A model generated the notes under the pieces. The model was not told where the DNA came from. It did no database searches and worked only from the letters and a program-made list of their open reading frames with translations. Below, piece after piece: positions 39,457-47,209 of a stretch of 61,450 nucleotides of DNA. How positions within the stretch are numbered: the first letter of the stretch is position 1; every line of letters starts with the position of its first letter. Source of the stretch: Janthinobacterium sp. ROICE36 (GTDB lineage Bacteria; Pseudomonadota; Gammaproteobacteria; Burkholderiales; Burkholderiaceae_D); the NCBI RefSeq assembly GCF_002869965.1, contig NZ_PEBS01000031.1, forward strand, positions 1-61,450, written 5' to 3'. A program made the translations under genes and the position numbers.

Positions 39457-40329
39457 TCATTGCTCCTGCAAGTGCTTGCGTATCAGGCGCAGGCCGCCTG
39501 CCGCCGAGTCGCCCTGTGCCGGCACGACCAGTTGCAACAATGCCGCCGGCAGGTAGGCCGACAACGGTGCCGCCAGGCCGCCGCACAGGGCCACGGGCAA
39601 GTTGCCGGCCGGGTCGAGGGCTCTGGCGATGAGGGCGATCTGCTGGCCCGCATCGATCAGGATGGTGCGCGCCACCGCATTGCTGGCCGCGTGTTCGAGC
39701 ACCAGCCGCGCCAGTTGCGCGAAAGTGGTCTGGCTGGCAGCCGCCAGCCACACCTGCATGGCATTGCGCTGGCCGCCGCAGGCGTCGATGACGGCCGTGG
39801 CGAAGGCGCTGCCGGGCACGCGCCCGTCGACGACCTGCTGCGCATGGTTGACGGCGCGTATGCCGATCCAGGCGCCGCCCGCTTCGTCGCCGGAGGGGAA
39901 GCCCCAGCCGCCCACTTCATGGCGGCTGCCGTCCGCGTGCAGCACTTCGCCCACGCTGCCGGTGCCGATGGCAACGATGGCGCCCGGCTGGCCCGCGTGC
40001 GCGCCCAGCAGGGTGGTCAGGGCATCCGATTCGAGTGCCACCAAGGCATAGCCGGGATTGTGTTCGACGAAGCTGGCGGCCCACTGCTTGTTGTGCACGC
40101 CGGCCAGGCCCAAGCCGATGGCCATGCGTTGCAGCGACGGCTGCTCCAGGCCGGCCGCGCGGAAGGCCACGGTGACGGCATGCGCCACGGAAGTCCAGGC
40201 GCGTTCGATGCCCAATCCCAGGCCGGATGGACCGCTTTGTCCCTGTGCCAGCTCCTGGCCATCGAGGCGCGCCAGGCGTACGCGGGTGCCGCTGCCCCCG
40301 CCGTCGACGCCGATTATGTATTCGATCAT
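39457..40329 (-). CDS. N-acetylglucosamine kinase (BadF/BadG family)
   Basis: This 290-residue ASKHA-fold sugar kinase would phosphorylate cytoplasmic GlcNAc. The N-terminal phosphate loop (GVDGGGSGTRVRLA) and second phosphate region (AIGTGSVGEV, then GGWGFPSGDEAGGAWIG) are characteristic of BadF-type GlcNAc/glucosamine kinases. It is the first gene of the nag operon, directly behind a consensus sigma-70 promoter and repeats. Because the transport systems here are not PTS, a kinase is needed for entry into the pathway. Confidence 0.9.
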   Translation of the reverse strand: MIEYIIGVDGGGSGTRVRLARLDGQELAQGQSGPSGLGLGIERAWTSVAHAVTVAFRAAGLEQPSLQRMAIGLGLAGVHNKQWAASFVEHNPGYALVALESDALTTLLGAHAGQPGAIVAIGTGSVGEVLHADGSRHEVGGWGFPSGDEAGGAWIGIRAVNHAQQVVDGRVPGSAFATAVIDACGGQRNAMQVWLAAASQTTFAQLARLVLEHAASNAVARTILIDAGQQIALIARALDPAGNLPVALCGGLAAPLSAYLPAALLQLVVPAQGDSAAGGLRLIRKHLQEQ

Positions 40330-40404
40330 GTTGTGCAGTCCCGCGTTTGGTTGGATGCGCCTGTCTCGGTTCTTTTATTTGTCGGGAGGCGTAAAGCTGA
40401 AGGC

Positions 40405-40433
40405 ACTATATTGTCGCCTCGATGGCTTGTCAA
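40405..40433 (-). promoter_or_regulatory. Sigma-70 promoter of the GlcNAc kinase operon
   Basis: On the minus strand TTGACA (40428-40433) and TATAGT (40405-40410) are separated by exactly 17 bases, about 75 bases before the kinase start. This is the best promoter match in the region. Confidence 0.85.
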
Positions 40434-40434
40434 C

Positions 40435-40454
40435 AGGTATTTAAGTGGTATTAG
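40435..40454. repeat. Phased direct repeat abutting the nag promoter
   Basis: AGGTA (40435) and TGGTA (40446) lie 11 bases apart in plus-strand reading, immediately upstream of the -35 box. This matches the GntR-type half-sites near the TonB receptor. Confidence 0.55.
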
Positions 40455-40678
40455 AAAATGCCTTGTGCGATATCGCGTCATGCCCGAGGGAGTGATTGCA
40501 AGTATTTGTTAATAAAGGGGTTTTTGTGTTCCGTGAATGGTATTGAAATTGGCCTTGTTTAATGCCAATTTTCCCCGGGTGGTCTATGTCTGGTGTTGCG
40601 CTATTGCTTATATGCATGCTTGGCAAGGGACGCCATGAAGAGTAAAGTCCGCCTTTTACACTGAGTTGGAAGAGCATG
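40455..40678. other. Spacer between the nag promoter and the next plus-strand gene
   Basis: No gene is seen. One further TGGTATTGA (40539) with a TGGC copy 12 bases on lies here. The plus-strand gene starts after a GGAAGAGC site. Confidence 0.4.
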
Positions 40679-40963
40679 ATGAACGACAAGGCAGCAAAGA
40701 GCGAGTACTGGGACGACTGGCAGCAAGAGGCGCTGGCCGCCGGCGTGTCGGCGCCGCTGGCCGCGCTGGGCATGGAAATGATGCGCACGCACCGCAAGAA
40801 CCGCTGGCCGAAGGATTTCCTGGGCCGCGAAAGCGATGGCCCGGTCATGCTCGAAATGTGCCTGGAAGACGAGGCGGAAACGGAATTGTTCTTTATCGAG
40901 AACCTGTATCCCTACGATGCAGCGCTGATCGAAAAGACGCGCCGCCGCCTGTGCCTGCATTGA
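40679..40963 (+). CDS. Conserved-looking hypothetical protein
   Basis: I do not recognise this 94-residue soluble protein. It begins MNDKAAKSEYWDDWQQEALAAG and has a central stretch HRKNRWPKDFLGRESDGP. It ends with an acidic segment (LEDEAETELFFIENLYPYDAALIEK). It has no signal peptide or membrane helix and is rich in charged residues and tryptophan. Two ATG codons (40676, 40679) follow GGAAGAG; the second has better spacing. It is divergent from the nag operon, with about 350 bases between the two genes, and ends at a terminator, so it is monocistronic. Confidence 0.65.
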   Translation: MNDKAAKSEYWDDWQQEALAAGVSAPLAALGMEMMRTHRKNRWPKDFLGRESDGPVMLEMCLEDEAETELFFIENLYPYDAALIEKTRRRLCLH

Positions 40964-40985
40964 TAGTGCGCTGATGCCTGACTGG

Positions 40986-41010
40986 AACGGCCGCCTTGTG
41001 CGGCCGTTTT
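40986..41010 (+). terminator. Terminator after the hypothetical gene
   Basis: AACGGCCGC-CTTGT-GCGGCCGTT is a perfect nine-base stem followed by TTGCTTTT. Confidence 0.8.
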
Positions 41011-41083
41011 GCTTTTCGGGTGGCATTTTCATGGGGGAGTGTCATAATGGCTCAGGCATTTTCGCCCAGGTATGGAGTAAATG

Positions 41084-41191
41084 ATGAGCAAGGCACAGGA
41101 CAGCAAGAAGGAAGCCAAGAAGGAACCGGCCAAGAGCATGAAGGAAAAGAAGGAAGCCAAGAAGGTCAAGAAAGAAGAGCGCAAGCGCTGA
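41084..41191 (+). CDS. Lysine-rich 35-residue microprotein
   Basis: The frame encodes 35 residues with about 14 lysines and 7 glutamates in KKEAKK-type repeats, ending RKR. An ATG pair (41081, 41084) follows TATGGAG, with good spacing to the second. The stop overlaps no other gene but lies only two bases before the ATG of the next gene, so the two may be co-translated. Composition suggests a strongly basic nucleic-acid or membrane-surface binder; no family is recognised. Confidence 0.6.
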   Translation: MSKAQDSKKEAKKEPAKSMKEKKEAKKVKKEERKR

Positions 41192-41193
41192 TC

Positions 41194-41718
41194 ATGCGCG
41201 TGCGCCGTGCATTGATGCGCCAGTGGCGTGCGCCGGCCCTGCTGGCGGCGTTCGCCCTGCTGCTCTTCGGTGTACCCGTGTCCGGCGTGCTGGCGCAGCA
41301 AAAGGCAGCGCCGTCCACGTTCGGGCAAGTGGTGGGCAATGCCGTGCTGTGCATCGACCAGATCGACAACAAGGCCTTTTATGCCTATTTGCTGACGGCC
41401 TTCGGCCCTGCCTACAAGCATGAAGGGGGCGCCTACTGGTTCCGCACGGACGCCACCTTGTGGGGCGCGCCGATTACCGACGTGATCGTCAGCGACGACA
41501 CCAGCCCCCTCGTCTTCATGGGCGTGGTGGCCGATTCGACGCCGGAAAAGCTGGAACCGGCCATCCGCAGTGCCTCGGGCCTGCGTTTCAATAAGCTCGA
41601 CAGTTCCGCCTTTCCCGTCCGCGGCTCCATGCCTGGCAGTAAAATCGTCTACTTCCGTAGCAAGGCGAAAGTGTATTGCGCCAAATACAAACCGTTGCCG
41701 CCCGCGCGTACCCGCTGA
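41194..41718 (+). CDS. Secreted hypothetical protein
   Basis: I do not recognise this 174-residue protein. It has an N-terminal signal or anchor (about residues 10-30, APALLAAFALLLFGVPVSGVLA). The soluble part contains two cysteines and a central aromatic run (YWFRTDATLWGAPITDVIVSD). The ATG is two bases after the microprotein stop; the frame is open upstream but passes over that gene. It is probably periplasmic. It precedes the GspA gene by 51 bases on the same strand. Confidence 0.68.
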   Translation: MRVRRALMRQWRAPALLAAFALLLFGVPVSGVLAQQKAAPSTFGQVVGNAVLCIDQIDNKAFYAYLLTAFGPAYKHEGGAYWFRTDATLWGAPITDVIVSDDTSPLVFMGVVADSTPEKLEPAIRSASGLRFNKLDSSAFPVRGSMPGSKIVYFRSKAKVYCAKYKPLPPARTR

Positions 41719-41769
41719 GGGTACCGGCTTGCCGCCGCGCATTTTGATCGTTTCATCCGCAGGGTCTCC

Positions 41770-43401
41770 ATGTACACGCATTATTTCCAGCTCAAGCAAT
41801 CGCCGTTCTCGATCGCCCCCGATCCGCGCTACCTGTTCATGAGCGAACGCCACCGCGAAGCGCTGGCGCACCTGCTGTATGGCGTGGGCAGCGGCGGCGG
41901 CTTCGTGCTGCTGACGGGAGAAATCGGTGCCGGCAAGACCACCGTGTGCCGCTGTTTCATGGAGCAGATTCCGGAAAACTGCCAGCTGGCGTATATCTTC
42001 AATCCGAAACTGTCCGTCGAGGAGTTGCTGCTGTCGATTTGCGAGGAATTCCGCATCCCCGTGGCGCCCGGCGTGGCCAGCGTGAAAGGCTATGTCGACG
42101 CCATCAATGCACACCTGCTGGCCAGCCATGCGCAGGGCAAGAACAATGTGCTGATCATCGATGAAGCGCAAAACCTGTCCGCCGCCGTGCTGGAGCAGCT
42201 GCGTTTGCTGACCAACCTGGAAACGAGCGAGCGCAAGCTGCTGCAGATCATCCTGATCGGTCAGCCGGAACTGCGCGCCATGCTGGCCCGGCCCGAGCTG
42301 GAGCAGCTGGCGCAACGCGTGATCGCCCGCTATCACCTCGGCTCGCTGACGGCCGAGGAAACAGCCAGCTATATCCGCCACCGCCTGGCCGTGGCAGGCA
42401 GCACGGCGCAGACGCCGTTCGCGCCCCGTTTGATGGCGCAGATCCATGCCTTGAGCCACGGCGTGCCGCGCCGCATCAATCTGCTGTGCGACCGCGCGCT
42501 GCTGGGCGCCTATGTAGAAAACCAGCAGCAAGTGACGCGCCAGATACTGCGTCGTGCCGCCGAGGAAGTGTTTGCGGAAGAGGGCAAGCCGGTTGCCGGA
42601 CGGGGCCTGCGCTGGCCGCACGTGGCGGCCGGCGTGCTGGCCGGCGTCGTGGTGACGGCCGCGCTGGCCTGGCATTTCATGCCGCGCGCTGGCGCGCCCG
42701 TACCGGCGACCGTCGCACCGGCCTTGGCCGCATCCATGCCGGCGGCGTCCGCAGCGGTGGCCGCGTCCGCGCCCGCCAGCGTGCCGGACCGCAACGCCGT
42801 GCTGCGCCAGCTGGCCGCCCTGTGGGGCGAGCAGTTGCCAGCCGGCGACGCTTGCCAGGCGGGTGCGCGCGCCGGCCTGCGTTGCCTGCACAGCCGGGGC
42901 GGCATCGCCGAACTGCGCGTGCTGGACCGCCCGGCCATGCTGGCCTTGCGCGATGGACAAGGAGTGGAACAGCTGGCGCTGCTGACGCGCTTGCAGGGCG
43001 AGACGGCCACGCTGATGCTCGATGGCAAACAACAAAGCCTGCCCCTGGCCCAGCTGGCGCAGCGCAGCGATGGCAGTTTCACGACGTTCTGGCGCGCCCC
43101 GCGCAACTGGCGCGACGAAGTGCCGCTTGGGGGGCGTGGCGCCGACGTGGACTGGCTGGCGCAGCGGCTGGCGCAACAGCGGGGCTTGCCGGCACCGGCC
43201 GCCAACCTGCCGCTCGATGCCGAGATGCAAGGCCAACTGCGCGTTTTCCAGCAGAGCCAGAACCTGCGGGCCGATGGTCTGGCGGGTCCGAAAACGTATA
43301 TACGCCTGATGCAACTGGGTGACAACGGGGAGCCGCGCCTGAGCAGCGCAGCTCCTGCCGTGGCAGCGGCCGCTGCGACGGCGATGGTGGCGGGGAAATA
43401 A
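41770..43401 (+). CDS. gspA: GspA/ExeA-type AAA ATPase with peptidoglycan-binding domain
   Basis: This 543-residue protein has an N-terminal cytoplasmic AAA ATPase (about residues 1-265) with Walker A GEIGAGKTT and Walker B VLIIDEAQN. A membrane helix follows near 280-300 (VAAGVLAGVVVTAALAWHF), then a periplasmic part ending in a peptidoglycan-binding domain (about 460-520, LRVFQQSQNLRADGLAGPKTY). The ATG is just upstream of YFQLKQSPFSIAPDPRYLFMS, a family hallmark. GspA and GspB place the type II secretin across the peptidoglycan. No other T2SS gene is in the window. Confidence 0.9.
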   Translation: MYTHYFQLKQSPFSIAPDPRYLFMSERHREALAHLLYGVGSGGGFVLLTGEIGAGKTTVCRCFMEQIPENCQLAYIFNPKLSVEELLLSICEEFRIPVAPGVASVKGYVDAINAHLLASHAQGKNNVLIIDEAQNLSAAVLEQLRLLTNLETSERKLLQIILIGQPELRAMLARPELEQLAQRVIARYHLGSLTAEETASYIRHRLAVAGSTAQTPFAPRLMAQIHALSHGVPRRINLLCDRALLGAYVENQQQVTRQILRRAAEEVFAEEGKPVAGRGLRWPHVAAGVLAGVVVTAALAWHFMPRAGAPVPATVAPALAASMPAASAAVAASAPASVPDRNAVLRQLAALWGEQLPAGDACQAGARAGLRCLHSRGGIAELRVLDRPAMLALRDGQGVEQLALLTRLQGETATLMLDGKQQSLPLAQLAQRSDGSFTTFWRAPRNWRDEVPLGGRGADVDWLAQRLAQQRGLPAPAANLPLDAEMQGQLRVFQQSQNLRADGLAGPKTYIRLMQLGDNGEPRLSSAAPAVAAAAATAMVAGK

Positions 43402-43402
43402 G

Positions 43403-44101
43403 ATGTCCTACATACTTGAAGCACTGAAAAAATCGCAGGCCGAGCGCCAACTGGGCGAGTTGCCGTCGATCCACGCACCGCAAGTGCAGCTGCACGCTGG
43501 CGCCGCGTCTTCTGCTGCGCGGCGCGCGCCCGTCTGGCTGGCGCTGGGTGGCGTCAGCGTGGCCGTGGCTGCCGCGCTGCTGCTGTGGCAGCCTTGGCAG
43601 GCGGGCGCGGCGGCGCCTGTTGTCCCTGTTGTGCTGGCCCAGGCTGTGCCCGCGCCCATGGCTGCCGCGCCAGCAGTGCCCGCGCCGGCGCCCGTGCCGC
43701 TGGCTGCCCCGTCCGTGCCGTCAGCAGCCACCGCCGCGCCCGTGCACCATGCCAGGCGCGTGGCGGAACCGAAGCAGGAGACGCCCGGCCAGGCCGCGCC
43801 GCCGCCCGTTGTGGCCCCGATGCCTGCAGCGCCGCCCGCGTCCACGCCCACGCCCACGCCTGGCGCCGAGGAAAGCGTGCCCGCCATGCGCGACTTGCCC
43901 GAGCCGATACAGCGGCAAATCCCACCGGTCGCCATCGGCGGCTATATTTATTCGAAGAATCCGGCCGACCGTCTGTTGCTGATCGACAAGGTCCTGCGCC
44001 ATGAGGGCGAGGAGCTGGCGCCCGGCCTGGTGCTGGAAAAGTTGCAGCCGAAGGCGGCCATCTTCAGTTTCAAGGGCTACCGCTACCGCGTGCTGTATTG
44101 A
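43403..44101 (+). CDS. gspB: GspB-type general secretion pathway protein
   Basis: This 232-residue protein opens MSYILEALKKSQAERQLGELPS, a GspB hallmark. It has one membrane helix (about residues 45-63, VWLALGGVSVAVAAALLLW), a very Ala/Pro-rich periplasmic linker, and a C-terminal T2SSB domain (IQRQIPPVAIGGYIYSKNPADRLLLIDKVLRHEGEEL, given here by its landmarks). It starts one base after the gspA stop and would form the GspAB complex with it. Confidence 0.88.
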   Translation: MSYILEALKKSQAERQLGELPSIHAPQVQLHAGAASSAARRAPVWLALGGVSVAVAAALLLWQPWQAGAAAPVVPVVLAQAVPAPMAAAPAVPAPAPVPLAAPSVPSAATAAPVHHARRVAEPKQETPGQAAPPPVVAPMPAAPPASTPTPTPGAEESVPAMRDLPEPIQRQIPPVAIGGYIYSKNPADRLLLIDKVLRHEGEELAPGLVLEKLQPKAAIFSFKGYRYRVLY

Positions 44102-44201
44102 GTTGTTGCGCATCAAGGCCGGGCCGCCATCGCTGAACCAACCTGGCCTGGCCTGGTCGAACCAGGGTCGCTGCGCCCGTGCGCGTGGCCGGGGAGTTCC
44201 C

Positions 44202-45650
44202 ATGATTGCTGCTGCAGCTGCAGGTGAGGGTGCGCTTGATATGGATGCGCCGGAAAATCTGGCGCGCATCGACCATATCGTCGTGCTGATGATGGAAAAC
44301 CGGTCATTTGACCACATGCTCGGCTATCTGAGCCTGGAAGGCGGGCGCGCCGACATCGACGGCTTGCAGGCCAGCCATGCCAATGTGCATGCGGGCGTGG
44401 CCTACCCCGTGCACCATTTGCGGCGCACGGCCTTCGGCCCGCAGCAAGACCCGTCGCATACGGGCCTGTCGGTGGCGCAGCAATTGCAAAACACTAACGG
44501 CGGCTTTATCGACGACTATGCGCAAACGCATCCGGGCGACCCCGACATCGATCTGGTGATGGGGTACTACAATGGGGCCGACTTGCCCATGTATGATTTC
44601 CTGGCGCAGCAGTTCTGCGTCTGCGACCGCTGCTACAGTTCCGTGCCGGGTGCCACCTGGCCCAACCGCCTGTATGCGATCAGCGGCAAGGCGGCCGGCA
44701 GCCGCGACAGCAAGCGCGTGCCCGAGTATGCAAACAAGTCCTTCGTGCGCCACCTCGAGCATGCCCTGGTCAGCTGGAAATTTTATTCCGCCTGGAAACC
44801 CTGGAGCCTGGCGCTGACGGACGACCATTACCGCTCGTCCGAGTTTTACGAGCCCTTCGGCTCTTTCGGACGCCGCTATGGCTTCATCGGCGATGCGCTG
44901 GCGGGCACCTTGCCCTCGGTCAGCTGGATCGATCCGCATTTTTTTGACAATGACGACCATCCGCCGGCCGATATCCGCGCCGGCCAGGCGCTGGTGGCGC
45001 AGGTTTACCAGGCCCTGTCGCGCGGTCCGGCCTGGGCGCGCACCCTGCTGATCCTCAGTTATGACGAACACGGCGGCTTTTTCGACCATGTGCCGCCGCC
45101 CGTCGCTGTGGACGATGAGCCCGCGTTTCGCCAGTACGGTGTGCGCGTGCCCATGTTGCTGGTGTCGCCGCTGATCGCGCCGGGCAGCGTCAGCCACGAG
45201 GTGTATGACCACACGTCCATCATCAAGACCATCTTGCAGCGCTTTTGCCGCGCCGCCGATGGCGCCTTGCCCCAGATGGGCGCGCGCGTGGCGGCCGCCA
45301 GCGGCCTGGGCGCGGTGCTGACCCTGGCGCAGCCCCGCGCGGCACCGGCCGTGCCTGCGGCGGTGCTGGCGCAGCGGGCCGCATGGGAAGCGGATGTGCG
45401 GGCGCAGGACTTCGCCCCGCTGGCGCAGGCTGGCGAGCTGGCCGCCGTTGCCGCCGTGCCCGTGCAATCGGATGCCGAAGCGGGCGTGATCGCCGCGCAT
45501 CGGCAATTGGCGCGCTCGGCCAGGAATGCACAGGCGGGGAATGGCAAGACAACGCCCCGGCCTGCTGGCCGGCGCCGGCGGCAGGCTGGCAATCCAGCGC
45601 ACGCCGATGCGCTGTCCGGCAAGGGCACGGTCGATGGCGGCGGCCGTTGA
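44202..45650 (+). CDS. Phospholipase C/acid phosphatase-type phosphoesterase (PF04185)
   Basis: This 482-residue enzyme has the family motifs IDHIVVLMMENRSFDHMLGYL at the N-terminus, GADLPMYDFLAQQFCVCDRCYSSVPGATWPNRLY, and LILSYDEHGGFFDHVPPP in the middle, with several metal-type Asp, Glu and His residues. No Tat or Sec signal peptide is visible after the ATG at 44202, so the location is unclear; an ATG at 44241 is a later alternative. The last 50 or so residues are basic and low in complexity. A GGGGAG ribosome-binding site supports 44202, about 100 bases after gspB. Confidence 0.85.
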   Translation: MIAAAAAGEGALDMDAPENLARIDHIVVLMMENRSFDHMLGYLSLEGGRADIDGLQASHANVHAGVAYPVHHLRRTAFGPQQDPSHTGLSVAQQLQNTNGGFIDDYAQTHPGDPDIDLVMGYYNGADLPMYDFLAQQFCVCDRCYSSVPGATWPNRLYAISGKAAGSRDSKRVPEYANKSFVRHLEHALVSWKFYSAWKPWSLALTDDHYRSSEFYEPFGSFGRRYGFIGDALAGTLPSVSWIDPHFFDNDDHPPADIRAGQALVAQVYQALSRGPAWARTLLILSYDEHGGFFDHVPPPVAVDDEPAFRQYGVRVPMLLVSPLIAPGSVSHEVYDHTSIIKTILQRFCRAADGALPQMGARVAAASGLGAVLTLAQPRAAPAVPAAVLAQRAAWEADVRAQDFAPLAQAGELAAVAAVPVQSDAEAGVIAAHRQLARSARNAQAGNGKTTPRPAGRRRRQAGNPAHADALSGKGTVDGGGR

Positions 45651-45774
45651 GCCAGACACCGTCCGCAGGCGATGCCATGCAGAAATCCTGTGGCGCTTGA
45701 TCTGGACGATGAGCTGGAAGATTAGGTGGAAGATGAGCTGGGCAATGCACGGCGCTGGCGCCGGTGGGGCTGCG

Positions 45775-45780
45775 TATAAT
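45775..45780 (+). promoter_or_regulatory. -10 box of the mobB promoter
   Basis: TATAAT lies 26 bases before the mobB ATG. No matching -35 box was found. Confidence 0.5.
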
Positions 45781-45806
45781 CACTGCTTCTCAATCAAGGA
45801 GTGACC

Positions 45807-46331
45807 ATGCACGATGCGATGCCTGCACACCCGGTACTGGGTGTGATCGGCCGTTCCGGTAGCGGCAAGACGACCCTGCTGGAATTTGTGGTGAAGGAAT
45901 TGGCGGCGCGCGGCTTGCGCGTCAACCTGGTCAAGCACAGCCACCACGATCTGGCGCTGGAGCCGCCGCAAAAAGACAGCGCCCGGTTGCGCCTGGCAGG
46001 GGCGGCGGAAGTGCTGGTGGCGTCGCCGTATCGTTTTGCTATCGTGCATGAGCTGCGCGGTGCGCCCGAGCCGAGCCTGGCGCAGCAATTGTCCCGCATG
46101 GGGCCGGCAGACCTGACCCTGGTGGAAGGCTTCAAGACGGATCCCATCCCCAAGCTGGAAGTATTTCGCCCGGAAGTGGGGCAATCGCCCCTGTATCCGC
46201 ATGACCTGCAGGTGATCGCCGTCGCCTCCGACAGCCCGGCGCCGGCCGACTTGCGCGAGGGCGTGCAATGGCTGGACTTGAATGCGCGCGAGCAAGTGCT
46301 GGCCTGGCTGCTGCACAGACTGAAAAAATAA
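45807..46331 (+). CDS. mobB: Molybdopterin-guanine dinucleotide biosynthesis protein MobB
   Basis: This 174-residue GTP-binding protein has a P-loop GRSGSGKTT near the N-terminus, then [11 protein letters not shown], and a [20 protein letters not shown] segment, all typical of MobB, which aids GTP delivery to MobA. An AAGGAG site precedes the ATG by five bases. MobA and moa genes are not adjacent, so the gene seems solitary. Confidence 0.9.
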   Translation: MHDAMPAHPVLGVIGRSGSGKTTLLEFVVKELAARGLRVNLVKHSHHDLALEPPQKDSARLRLAGAAEVLVASPYRFAIVHELRGAPEPSLAQQLSRMGPADLTLVEGFKTDPIPKLEVFRPEVGQSPLYPHDLQVIAVASDSPAPADLREGVQWLDLNAREQVLAWLLHRLKK

Positions 46332-46388
46332 GCTAAAGGTTTGCCGCTGCCATCCGTTAATACTGGTAGAACCTCATTGGAGAAACGT

Positions 46389-46589
46389 ATGGACGTCGCA
46401 AGTATTGCTCAACTGTCAACCACGATGGCGGAGACAGGTACGCGGCAAGCCGTCGGTTTGACTGTCTTGAAAAAAGCCCAGGATATTCAAAGTTCGACTG
46501 CCACTGCCTTGCTGGCCGCCCTGCCGCCAGTCCAGTCGGCACCGAGTCTGCCGTCTCACCTCGGTAACCGCATCAACACCACAGCCTGA
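46389..46589 (+). CDS. YjfB-family putative motility protein
   Basis: This 66-residue protein begins MDVASIAQLSTTMAETGTRQAVGLTVLKKAQDI, which matches the YjfB family. It lies alone between mobB and a bufferin locus and not in a flagellar cluster. A GGAGAAACGT site precedes the ATG. Function is poorly known; some members are linked to flagellar regulons. Confidence 0.72.
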   Translation: MDVASIAQLSTTMAETGTRQAVGLTVLKKAQDIQSSTATALLAALPPVQSAPSLPSHLGNRINTTA

Positions 46590-46889
46590 GCGCAGGTCTG
46601 TAGCGCCAGTCTGGCGCTCGCTATGCCCACACCACCGTCGCCGACAGTGGCGCGTGGGTGTTTTTGTTTTTCTTCGCGGCAATCGTCATCTTGCCCGACA
46701 TTCCGCCTTCCTTTCTGTCTTCATCAAGTTGACTAAATGATCATGGTTCGCCATGGCCGGGCCGATTTAGTAAAATGCTGCCCAGCACTGCGCGTTGCGC
46801 ATGGTGCAGCCTGGTGCGTACCGTGAATGCCGCGTGCTTGCTTACCGCGATTACTTAGCCATTACTTTGACCCCTGCAGAGGATTTCCC
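46590..46889. other. Intergenic region upstream of the bufferin locus
   Basis: The 300 bases hold no gene. Near the start, an imperfect hairpin around 46624-46665 followed by a T-rich tract may end the yjfB transcript. TAGTAAAAT near 46767 is a weak -10-like sequence. An AGAGGA ribosome-binding site lies just before bufA. No metal-responsive operator was recognised. Confidence 0.4.
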
Positions 46890-47192
46890 ATGAACAAACG
46901 TCAAGCTCTCATCGCCGCCGCCCTCGCGGGCATTTGCGCCGGTACTACCGTCAACGCGGCCGCGCACGATGGTCCCGCCCCCGGCGACAAGGAAAAATGC
47001 TACGGCGTGGCCAAGGCCGGGCAGAACGAATGCGCCTCGTCCGACGGCGCGCATTCGTGCGCGGGCCAGGCGGAGGCGGACAACTTGCCCACGGAATGGA
47101 CCTATGTTGCCAAGGGCACGTGCGAACAGGCGGGCGGCTCCGTCAAGCCCATCAAGGCCGGCAAGGCCGCCAAACCGGCCACGCAGCCGTAA
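46890..47192 (+). CDS. bufA: Bufferin-type metallophore precursor (DUF2282, BufA1-like)
   Basis: The 100-residue precursor has a signal peptide ([25 protein letters not shown]) and a mature part with four cysteines at 37, 48, 57 and 78, in EKCYG, NECAS, HSCAG and GTCEQ, the usual DUF2282 spacing. A Lys/Ala-rich tail ends the chain. Bufferins are ribosomal peptides whose cysteines are modified by the MNIO enzyme into thiooxazole-type groups that bind copper. The next gene, 17 bases on, encodes the fused maturation protein, so the two form an operon. Confidence 0.85.
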   Translation: MNKRQALIAAALAGICAGTTVNAAAHDGPAPGDKEKCYGVAKAGQNECASSDGAHSCAGQAEADNLPTEWTYVAKGTCEQAGGSVKPIKAGKAAKPATQP

Positions 47193-47209
47193 GCTCTCGC
47201 CGCTTGCCC

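Noticed and set aside
41029..43314. A 761-codon minus-strand frame opposite gspA
   Set aside because: It is a shadow of the GspA ATPase and crosses three plus-strand genes.
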